Positions 14,001-26,000 of a stretch of DNA of 64,000 bases are shown here, in pieces (position 1 is the stretch's first letter; each line of letters starts with the position of its first letter). The DNA is from Liolophura sinensis (lineage: Eukaryota > Mollusca > Polyplacophora > Chitonida > Chitonidae). Under the pieces are notes generated by a model that was not told where the DNA came from, did not search any database, and was given only the letters and a program-made list of their open reading frames with translations. Location: assembly GCF_032854445.1 (NCBI RefSeq), contig NC_088295.1, positions 90,566,644 to 90,630,643 of the forward strand, written 5' to 3'. Position numbers and translations under genes: made by a program.

Positions 14001-17000
14001 GTGCTGGTCTTTACTTACCTAATGACCTAACTACTGGAGGGATACATGTACATGTCACAGTCTTGGTGATGCTTACATATTGACCCAACTAATGGAGGGA
14101 TATATGTTGTAGTGCTGGTGATTGCTTACCTATTGACCTAACCAATGGAGGGATATATGTTGTAGTGTTGGTGATTGCTTACATATTGACCTAACTAATG
14201 GAGGGATATATGTTGTAGTGTTGGTGATTGCTTACCTATTGACCTAACTAATGGCGGGATATATGTTGTAGTGTTGGTGATTGCTTACCTATTAACCTAA
14301 CTAATGGAGGGATATATGTTGTAGTGTTGGTGATTGCTTACCTATTAACCTAACTAATGGAGGGATATATGTTGTAGTGTTGGTGATTGCTTACCTATTA
14401 ACCTAACTAATGGAGGGATATGTGTTGTAGTGTTGGTGATTGCTTACCTATAGACCTAACTAATGGAGGGATATATGTTGCAGTCTGGGTGTTTGCTTAC
14501 CTATTGACCTAACTAATGGAGGGATATATGTTGTAGTGTTGGTGATTGCTTACCTATAGACCTAACTAATGGAGGGATATATGTTGCAGTCTGGGCGTTT
14601 GCTTACCTATTGACCTAACTAATGGAGGGATATATGTCACATTGTTGGCTTTTGTAGGAAGAGCAGTTGCCACACCATCGACATAACCTGGAAAAAAAAT
14701 AACATAAGATTAAAGAAAGTTTATTACTAAAAGAACAAAACTAATGTGAAAATCATCATTAATTTAAAATACAAATTTCTCCCTAGACAGAGATAGAAGA
14801 TTCAACATATATTTATTCCACAACGAGTGGGAACTTGTTTGCTAGGATATCAAATCTGAAACATGCTTGTTACATTTCACCAATATGGTGTGCATATACG
14901 TCATATGTGGGCATGTTTGTGGGGCATGTATGTGGGCATGTGTGTGGGCATGTATGTGGGCATGTTTGTGGGCATGTTTGTGGGCATGTTTGTGGGCATG
15001 AATGTGGGCATGTATGTGGGCATGTTTCTGAGCATGTATGTGGGCATGTTTGCAGGCATGTACACTGTATGTGGGCATGTTTGCTGGCATGTATGTGGGC
15101 ATGTTTGCAGGCATGTTTGTGAGCATGTATGTGGGTATGTTTGTGAGCATGTTTGTGGGCATGTTTGTGAGCATATATGTGGGCATGTTTGTGAGCAAGT
15201 TTGTGGGCATGTTTGTGAGCATGTATGAAACATGTATGTGGGCATGTTTGTGAGCATGTTTGTGGGCATGTTTGTGAGCATGTATGTGGGTATGTTTGTG
15301 AACATGTATGTGGGTATGTTTGTGAGCATGTATGTGGGCATGTTTGTGAGCATGTATGTGGGCATGTTTATGAGCATGTATGTGGGCATGTTTGTGAGCA
15401 TGTATGTGGGTATGTTTGTTAGCATGTATGTGGATATGTTTGTGAGCATGTATGTGGGCATGTTTGTGAGCATGTATGTGGGCATGTTTGTGAGCATGTA
15501 TGTGGGCATGTTTGTGAGCATGTATGTGGGCATGTTTGTGAGCATGTATGTGGGTATGTTTGTGAGCATGTATGTGGGCATGTTTGTAAGCATATATGTG
15601 GGCATGTTTGTGAGCAAGTTTGTGGGCATGTTTGTGAGCATGTATGAAACATGTATGTGGGCATGTTTGTGAGCATGTATGTGGGCATGTTTGTGAGCAT
15701 GTATGTGGGTATGTTTGTGAGCATATATGTGGGCATGTTTGTGAGCATGTATGTGGGCATGTTTGTGAGCATGTTTGTGAGCATGTATGTGAGCATGTAT
15801 GTGGGCATGTTTGTGAGCATGTATGTGGGTATGTTTCTGAGCATGTATGTGGGCATGTTTGTGAGCATGAATGTGGGCATGTTTGTGAGCATGTATGTGG
15901 GTATGTTTGTGAGCATGTATGTGGGCATGTTTGTGAGCATGTTTGTGGGCATGTTTGTGAGCATGTATGTGGGTATGTTTGTGAGCATGTATGTGGGTAT
16001 GTTTGTGAGCATGTATGTGGGCATGTTTGTGAGCATGTATGTGGGCATGTTTATGAGCATGTATGTGGGCATGTTTGTTAGCATGTATGTGGGCATGTTT
16101 GTGAGCATGTATGTGGGTATGTTTGTGAGCATGTATGTGGGCATGTTTGTGAGCATGTTTGTGGGCATGTTTGTGAGCATGTATGTGGGTATGTTTGTGA
16201 GCATGAATGTGGGCATGTTTGTGAGCATGTATGTGGGTATGTTTCTGAGCATGTATGTGGGCATGTTTGTGAGCATGTTTGTGGGCATGTTTGTGAGCAT
16301 GTATGTGGGTATGTTTGTGAGCATGTATGTGGGCATGTTTGTGAGCATGTATGTGGGCATGTTTGTGAGCATGTATGTGGGCATGTTTGTGAGCATGTTT
16401 GTGGGCATGTTTGTGAGCATGTATGTGGGTATGTTTGTGAGCATGTATGTGGGTATGTTTGTGAGCATGTATGTAAGTATGTTTGTGAGCTTGATGGTTC
16501 ATGTGGGAAACAGCAGAATAAAAAAATTAACAAATTTATTATCGCGCTACATATGTTGCATTTCGTAGTGTTAAATTTCAAATGTACATGTTGCTTTCTA
16601 TCTAGCATGTGCCCATGTGCACAGTTCCAGAATACATGTAACACAATGAGTGTTCAACTCATCTGACCTTAGCTTAGTTATATACTCAATTGGACTGCAT
16701 TGGATTTAATTCTCTTTCTGCAGAGTAATGGCTTTCTGAGGGTATAAAATCTTACATAACTGATTTTAAAATTGAGTTGAATTTAATGAGTGGCTGACAA
16801 AAATTTAGCTTTCCTCCCCCAGTAGCCAAACCCCTCAAGTCCAAACCCAACAGACAAAACCCTTTCAGCTAAACCCCCAGAAAACTAAACAAATCACCAG
16901 AAAAAATTTCTGTTTGCCAAAACCCACAGTTAATCAACCCCTACTCTCCGAATCTAAACTTTAGTTTTGGAAAAAAGTAAATGCTTCCAATTTTTGTTAT

Positions 17001-20000
17001 CTTTGTTAGAGCTTAGATGTGACTATATACATGTAACAAATGATTGAACTAGCTTGAATTCAGCACACTGGACAGTGGTTGTTCTTGCATCAGTATAATT
17101 GTGTCCCTGAAGCCATCGGGTACCTGTGGTTTTCCAGCTGCCCATAACTTACAGCCAACAACTCCTGTAAATGTTCAAGAGGTGAGTATAAACCAGACAG
17201 ATTTGGCATTAAATTTTCACTATTTTCACTTGGCTTGAGATTTCAATAACGCGCACTGGTTTTTCCGGTGTTTGGTGGGTCTGTTTCCGTGGTAATGTAA
17301 GTGAGGACATCTAATTGGTATTCAGGTAGGTTTGTCTCCAGAGAGCGCTCTCCCTGGGTCGGCAGCTGAGTGAATTCAACCAGTCGTAAAGCGCTCATCT
17401 CCTCACTGTACACTTGAGCAGGCCGCCAGTTCCACACTAATCATGTTTGAACCAGGCGGAAACCCTACATCACCCAGTTCCAGCCCGCGGTCACAGACTC
17501 TGCTAGAATACCGATCTCCTGGATAACAAAGAAAGCCATCCCCAAGCGTCCCTAACCCACCAACAGCTACTCTCCATACACATCTGCCCATTCTTGCGAC
17601 AGTTTAATTTGAAGTCCGGGTACTGCAGAAAATACGCCCCAGTCCGCCTGACGAGATCGGCCTGTCTTAGTCAGGAAGATCCTTTGGCTGCGTCATTTAT
17701 CAATTTTCCTTCCTTTCACAAATCTCCCAATCTTCCGTGTCAAAGCACTGTGACAAATTAAGGCTTGCTAGGCTGGCCCCGTCTTTGAGGATAGGCTACG
17801 AAATTGATTTCACACACAATACACAGAAGGACCTACGGAAACTACACGGAAGCTTGCTAAACCGTCGTTATGCCGCCTGCGTCCATGTCCTCTCTCAATT
17901 ATAGAGCAGAGGCTCTGTAAACCACTGCACAGACTTGCCTGTCCACACCCCTGATTGGCTCACTTATAACACACTTATCTTATCACCACTGTACAATTAC
18001 ACTCTTATTCATTGTAGACATAGCATTGGTGTAATCTACCGCTCTCAACACACTGTGACTAATGTGCTTGTATTCTTTAAATATTTCCTCCTAGCCTATA
18101 AAAATATCTGTATACATATTTTGTGATACCTGTAAAACTAAATTTTCCAGGAAAGCTGCATGTACATGTAATACGTACTCATCATACAATACACTATATT
18201 TATTAATTTTACATACATGTTTGTGTCAGTTAGAGCCGCACATGTATCTTGTGTGTAGGCATACCAACAATAGTTAACAGCCACTTTTTCATTAAAAAAT
18301 TGATTAAATGCATCTTAATTACATTTAATGACAGAAAACTAAAAGTGAGACACATATCTACATATATACATGTACATAAAAGATACGACAAAAGTTTGAA
18401 AGAGAATCTAAAAGGATGCCATATACATTTACATGTACAAACAATACAAAAACTGTACAGTAAACTGCATTTGATTCTGACAGTAACAGCTAGACAGGTG
18501 AGTACACACACAGTCACCAAGAAGACAACACTGATTACAGGTGGGCTGACACACAACCATACAGTCAACAGGTAATGTACGACATGTGCTCACATCTACA
18601 CAAAAATACACACATATTTACATGTAACACTAAAGATACACTCATGAACAGCACAAAACAAATATTACACTAAAAGATACACACACCACAAAACTGGACA
18701 AAACATTTATGGGACAAACTTTCATCATAATGCCCTGCATGGTCAATTTCTAGCAGCAAAAAAATGTGGTAAAAAATTTTATTTAATATCCCTGTGCTAA
18801 AGAGCTCCAGATATAAAATGTCTGTACATGTGTGGTGTATAGCCCTTCATGAGTTACTGTGGTAAAAAGTGAAACAAGCTGAGGAATTAAAGTTGGACTG
18901 CAGAGTGAACTAGCATATGGCACTTCAGACAAAAGCATTAAAATGACTTAAAGAAAAGACGTGGTTGTTTTTGGAAAGAAATATCATTCTAAAAATAATT
19001 ATATATGCTGATATCATAATTAAACAAAAAATGTTGGTGAGCCATGCATGTAAGTCTATCTATGCACCAGCACCATGCAGATGTAGAAACACTTCTCAGA
19101 CTGAGAAGGCCTGGTGTCACATTAATATTCACCAGGGCACATAACAGAGCTTTCAGTTTCACTTAGACAAGATGGCACAGTAATTACCACTTCATATCCT
19201 TTGACAAAATATCACATTTAATCCAGACTTAAAAAGCTCTTTGGGTGGAGTGATGTTGCTCTTTTCCTTGTTTTTTTTTCAAATGCTCAGTCAGCACATT
19301 ACAAGCAGACGTACTCTGTACCCTTACACAATGTGAACATGTAACACGTAGACAGACTGTTCCCCTGGACTGTGACAGAAAACATGGGGCGCTTTGTGAA
19401 TGAAACACACAGTACTCAATCTATCCCTGGCTTGTGCACACGTAACAGAGGATAAAAAAACATTCACAGTACAGACTGACAGACAAAAGTTGATGAAAGT
19501 CCTCCCCTAATGTACAGTTAGTAGTGTGAGCTGTGATGACGAGTGCAATCATGCAGACAATTGGCAGACAACACTTAACTACAGTGAGATAAAGTTAGTA
19601 ATTTATACCCCGATCTGCCTCAATAACACTACTGTTATTACCAGGCCCTGAAATGGCAAAATGGCAGGTCAGAACTTCCTAACATAATCTCAAAGAATGT
19701 ACAATGAAAATTAGGATACATCTTATACTCTATGAATCGTAATGTTGACGTTTTCTCTTATAGCCATGGTAACAGTTATTTTTGTTATCACTGAACAATA
19801 GTTACCATGGTAACTGTACAGCATTGCATATGTCTTCGCACTTTTCTTCAGTAAAAATGACAGTGTTACTGTTAGTGATTCATCATAAAATACATGACTG
19901 TTTTGGTGAGTTAGTAGAATCTCATGCCTGTATATCCAATAGCAGCCACAGCAGTTTATCTCTGATGTTGAACAGTACGTCCTTATCGTGAGCATACTGG

Positions 20001-23000
20001 GCTTTAACTTTAGTCTTTAGTAGCGCAATGTTAAGAGCACGAGAAGTCTGCTGTAGTTACTTTTAGATCTAGTATTGTTGAAACTGAAGTGTGCATGTGA
20101 CTAGAAAAACAAGAGGTGCTTTTTTAACGAGCAATAAGACTCAAGTGAGCAAAGGCAGTTTTCCTTAGCAAAATGTTGTTTCTGCAAAGCAACTTCACCA
20201 TAAATAGCATCCAAATAAACTAAAATAAATGATCAATAATTTCCTACTCAAAATGTACGTCATGGTTTTTAGTAACTTTTGCACCACCCAAACAACTCAT
20301 CCTGTGTTCATCAAAACTTGACAAAACCACACAGGCTGCTAATTTCTCAGCTATCTACCTCTAAATCAGAAAAATCTCCTGAATATGAGGATTCTACTGG
20401 GCACATGATAAAGAATAAACCTCCACCCCCTCCCTGTAGGACAGACCCTGGAGTTAATGATAAGACAGGTAACATGTCAGACATGGACAGGTTCACCTCA
20501 GACAGAGGTACGACACACACGACGTGGCTTTCAGCAGTACACTTGTCACACTCACCTAGTGTCCGGGCTCGTATCACAACACTGGGCATCCCATTCCCTT
20601 TGATGTTGCGGGACAGGACATAAAATTCGTAGAGGGAGTCCGGCTCCAAGTTATAGACTGTGATGGAGGTGGAGCTATCTGGTACAGGCATGGTCTGCCA
20701 CTCACTGGTCGCCATGCGTGTGTTTCTGTACCTGAGCCAGGTTAAAACAACAGTATCTGCTGATCACACCATCATTTAGGGGTTAATTATCCCATCCATC
20801 CAAACCACATTGTCTCCTCACTCCCAATTATCTCAGCCATCAAAAACAAAGCTTGTCCCTTCACTTACCAATGTCTCACCCATCCAAAACAAGCTTGTCC
20901 TCTCACCCCCAATTATCCCACCCATCCCAAAAAAAGCTTGTCCCCTCACTCTCTTCCATTATCTCACCCATCCAAAACAAGCATGTCCCCTCACTCCCCA
21001 TTGCCACCCATCCCTTGCCCTCCGAAACAACCGCATCTCCACACTCCTTATTGTCCCACCCATACAAGAAAAGCTTGTCCCCTCACTCTCTTCCATTATC
21101 TCACCCATCCAAAACAACCTTGTCCCTTCATTCACCCATTATCCCACCCATCCAAAACAAGCTTGTCCCCTTACTCTCTTCCATTGTCTCACCCATCCAA
21201 AACAAGCTTGTCCCCTCACTACCCATTATCATACCCATTCAAAACAAGCTTGTCCCCTCACTACCCATTATCCCACCTATCCAAAACAGGCTGGTCCTCT
21301 AACCCCCATTACAAAACAACCTTGTACTCTCTCCCCAATATCCCACCCATCCAAAACCACATTGTCCCCTCACTCCCCATTATCTCACCCATCCAAAACA
21401 GCTTGTCCCTCTATCCCACCCCTAATGGACAAGCTTGTCCCCCTACTCACCACAGTATATAATGCTGCTCTGAGCCCCCATCATAGGCCGGAGCCCAGCT
21501 GACACGGGCGTGAAACAAACCCATAGAGATGGTCAGGTTACGGGGCGCATGAGGAGTGGTACCTGCACAGGTAAGTGACGATCACCATATAAGGGTCAGG
21601 ATAATACTTTACCATGATGACAATAACAAGAGAAATCACCACTGATAAATAGTTTTATACACTGCTCACTAGAATAAAGGCATATCATTCACCGCAAAAC
21701 TGGAATCAACGCAATGGTGTGGTGTCAACAATTTTGTTTGTTTGTTCGAGTATCAATATATTCTCTAGAAAACGGGGCAAAATTATTGCCTGAGTGGTGG
21801 GAATTTGGTTGAAAAACATTATCAATCTGTTATGTAAATAAAAATAGAAATATAACAGAGTCTTGATTCAGGGATAAAGCAATGGTAAATCACTTTACAC
21901 ATGATAATGTATCATTTTTGCAAAACCTTATTGCGAGACATGCAAGAATTTTTTGGTTATTTTACATTTGTTTTATTAAATTGGGTAACTCAAGCAACAC
22001 AAGTGCCTGAAATTCTTGTGTACATTTTGTATCATACTGTACAACTGTCATCAGTCACGTTCAGAATTCTGCTTATTCCAGCCATTACAAATTATCTCCC
22101 TTTTCAGGATTCGATTTTGCGCAGATTTAATTATAACACGATATGAATCTTTCGGGTCCAGATGAGCGCGTTATTTCAAGGGAGCAGTGTACATGTAATA
22201 ACAAACCATTAAATGACATGAAACCAATGTGTCAGCAAAAATATTCCCCAAATCAGCATCTAATACCAGAATAATATGTAGCCCTTGTTGGAGATTTAAG
22301 AATAGGCCTATGCAATGAACTGAACACATCAATTCCTGACACACTTAATCAGTACATAAAACTGAATCCTGGCACATCCAAGAGACATACGGACAAGCAG
22401 CTCACCTTCTATATACAGTGTGGTTAACCTGACAATACTGGTGATAGTGTTTGTAGCGATACACTCGTATTGGCCGTAGTCAGACTTCTGTAGGTTTGTT
22501 ATGGTCAGGTTCCCCCCAACCTGCCGAATTCGGTCCTGGAGAACTAAACTTTTACCATCCTGCAACACACAGACATCAGGATGTACATCTGTAATCTCAA
22601 CTCTACTTCTGCCTTTATTCTTCTGACTGGATCAAACTCATACCTAGCGATACCTAGGCCAGTCAAAATGAATGTGTTTGGAATAATACTTACAACCCAT
22701 CATGATTACGAGCATCACTGACTGATGGTAAGATGAAAAATTGTACCCTCCTCACCACTGTTTCTTCCTTACATCGAAAACGGTCCAAAAATTGGAGAAC
22801 TGTCATGCATGAATGTGCTTTAGTGTGCAGTTTTATGTGTGTAGCAATACATTATGGCAATGCAGTCAGGGAAAGCCCTTGTCATCTCACATTACCTGAA
22901 AATGTGTTGATAACGTTACCTTTTTCCAGGTGATGGAGGGTACAGGTGAGCCTGTGGCCGCACACGGCATTGTGACGCTCTCTGATGGGGTCCTCTGATA

Positions 23001-26000
23001 ATGCTTCTCTGGGGATATGGTGAACTGAGGGGGGTCTACAATGACCATGACAAAACAAGTCTATAAACATGTACTAACAGCTTATACTTGTACAATAGAT
23101 CTGGATTTCTGATTTTCTCAGCATACTATGGTTAATTAATCTATAAGACAGCTCCTGGGACACCAAGAAAGTGGAGAACATCAATGTTTCCATCACTGTC
23201 TACATCATTGTCTACACCACTGTCTCTATAACTGTCTACATCACTGTTTACATCAAACTAGGTCAATGTCTATGTCTATATCACTGTCTATGTCACGGTC
23301 CATGTCACAGTCTACCTCACTCTCCACATCACTTGTCTACGTTAATGTTCACGTTAATGTCTACGTTAATGTCTACATCAGTGTGTACATCAATGTCTAT
23401 ATCACTCTCTACATCACTGTCCACATCAATTTCCACATAGCTCTCTTCATCAATGTCTACATCACTCTACACCACTGTCTACATCGCTCTCTGCATCACT
23501 GTCTACATCACTGTCTATATCGTTCTCTACATCACTGTCTACATCACTGTCTACATCACTACCGGCATCAATGTCTACATCACTCTCTACATCGCTGTCT
23601 ACATCGCTCTCTGCATCACTGTCTACATCACTCTCTTCATCAATGTCTACACTGCTCTCTACATCACTGTCTACATCAATGTCTATATCGCTAACTGCAT
23701 CACTGTCTACATCAATGTCTATATCGCTCTCTGCATCACTCTCTACATCAATGTCTACATCGCTCTCTGCATCACTGTCTACATCAATGTCTATATCGCT
23801 CTCTGCATCACTGTCTACATCAATGTCTATATCGCTTTCTGCATCACTGTCTACATCAATGTCTATATCGCTCTCTGCATCACTGTCTACATCGCTCTCT
23901 GCATCAGTCTACATCAATGTCTACATCAATGTCTATATCACTGTCTACATCGCTCTCTGCATCACTGTCTACATCAATGTCTACATCGCTCTCTGCATCA
24001 CTGTCTACATCAATGTCTATATCACTGTCTACATCGCTCTCTACATCACTGATTACATCAATGTCTATATGGCTCTCTGCATCACTGTCTACATCACTGT
24101 CTACATCACTGTCTACATCACCATCTACATCAATGTCTATATTGCTCTTTGCATCTCTGTCTACATCACTGTCTACATCAATGTCTATATCACTGTCTAC
24201 ATCACTCTCTGCATCACTGTCTACATCACTGTCTACATCAATGTCTATATCGCTCTCTGCATCACTGTCTACATCACTGTCTATATCGCTCTCTGCATCA
24301 GTCTACATCAATGTCTACATCAATGTCTATATCACTGTCTACATCGCTCTCTGCATCACTGTCTACATCAATGTCTATATCGCTCTCTGCATCACTGTCT
24401 ACATCACTGTCTACATCAATGTCTATATCACTGTCTACATCGCTCTCTACATCACTGATTACATCAATGTCTATATGGCTCTCTGCATCACTGTCTACAT
24501 CACTGTCTACATCACCATCTACATCAATGTCTATATTGCTCTTTGCATCTCCGTCTACATCACTGTCTACATCAATGTCTATATCACTGTCTACATCGCT
24601 CTCTGCATCACTGTCTACATCAATGTCTATATCGCTCTCTGCATCACTGTCTACATCACTTACACTTTAACATACACAAAGCAGAATACACCAAGTATTC
24701 TCTTTGAAAAATGAAACAATGTTCCAAAATTGGATTGTATGCCAAGGCTCAGGTAAGAGTTTGTAACATATGCCACATGATACATTTAAATCTCATCATA
24801 AAAAAGGCAAATCTGCTTTAGGAAATTCATACTGATACTTTTGCATGCTAATGCCAGACCCCACATTAATTACTGACTTTTTTCCATGGCCTTTCCAAAA
24901 AGATTTCCTGTATTCTAACTGTGGTGAATATCATCATGTCTCTATGACAAGTTACATGTACACTACACACAGTCACTTACTTCTGACTATAACCTGCACT
25001 ATAAGGGAACTGGAGCCTTGGCCCAAGTTGTTCTGTGGAGTGCAGCTGTAACTTCCAGCATCAGCCAACTCCACATTTAATATAATCAAAGAGCCATCAT
25101 TCTGAAGGTTCAGCCGCCGTGAGTTCACGTCCAGGTCTCGGCCATTTTTTGTCCAGAAGATGTGTGTGACAGGTGGGTTAGAGTCTACTGGGCATGGGAT
25201 CTGAGCGGGAGAACCCAGGGGCAGAAACAGCTGACTGGGCATAGGTAAAACCCGGGGTAAATCTGTAATCACAGAAGAGGTGAGAAGGTCACTAGGAAAG
25301 GTACAGGTGTTTTGACAAGTAATAATATACCTGTGTAATGTTATACCTGCATGAAACTTGCCCAAAAAGAATGAGTAGGTTGGATTATAATCTACAACAG
25401 GCATACACTATAATGCTGTACAGTAATAAAGTTTAGATACACAGTTTACGAACAAACATGTATGTGACCAAAATTTATGGCGTACATGTAAGTTGTCAAA
25501 AGAATAACTACATTCAACAGAAATGTTAATTTACATTTAAGACGTCTGTGGATCTATGGAACAACTTAAAACTACAATGTACTACAAAGTGGGCATTAAC
25601 TTACATGTAACATTGAGGTAAGCGGCTGTCTCCTTGACCTCGCTGATTCCGTTGCTAGGGCGACACGTGTACAGCCCCATGTCCTTCTTGGCCACCGATG
25701 GAATGATGAGCGTGCTTCGCAGTTCGGCCTCGTACTCCACGTGGATTCTCTGTGGGAAGTCAGGTCTGTCCTGTACCCGGATCCCATTATGGAGCCAGGT
25801 GAAGGTGATATTGTTAGGGTAGGCATCTGCGGCACAGGCAAACGACACTCGTTGACCCTCAATGGCTGTCTTGTTCTGAGGGTGGGTGCTGATGTACGTA
25901 CCACCTGTAATCACACAAGTCAAACAACTATATTACAACATTGTGGCTAAATACTCAAATGCTTTACCAACTACTGTATTTCTCCTAAAATTTGGTGTGT

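Larger units (their letters stand above)
14688..20555 (-). other. Intron between FN3-1 and the candidate exon
   Basis: Donor G|GTGAGT at 20556/20555. Contents are the 24-bp minisatellite, a C/A-rich stretch (about 16810-16950), a GC-richer island (about 17220-17900), and two RFX-like X-box palindromes near 19.8 kb. From 17.9 to 20.5 kb it is otherwise AT-rich without recognised exons. Confidence 0.7.

Noticed and set aside
14901-16502. A 533-codon minus-strand open frame, plus overlapping 349- and 305-codon frames
   Set aside because: All lie in the 24-bp array, whose period keeps every frame open. The predicted peptides are simple repeats (HAHKH, MLTNMPTY, YVGMFVSM) with no domain, start context or splice evidence.
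16805-16955. Telomere-like AAACCC-rich stretch
   Set aside because: The CCAAACCC and AAACCCCC words are irregular, with no constant period, so this is only a C/A-rich segment.
23171-24714. Several overlapping frames of 140-295 codons in the 12-bp array
   Set aside because: The repeat period is a multiple of three, so open frames are expected. Peptides are Ser/Thr/Leu or Ile/Tyr/Val repeats without biological support.
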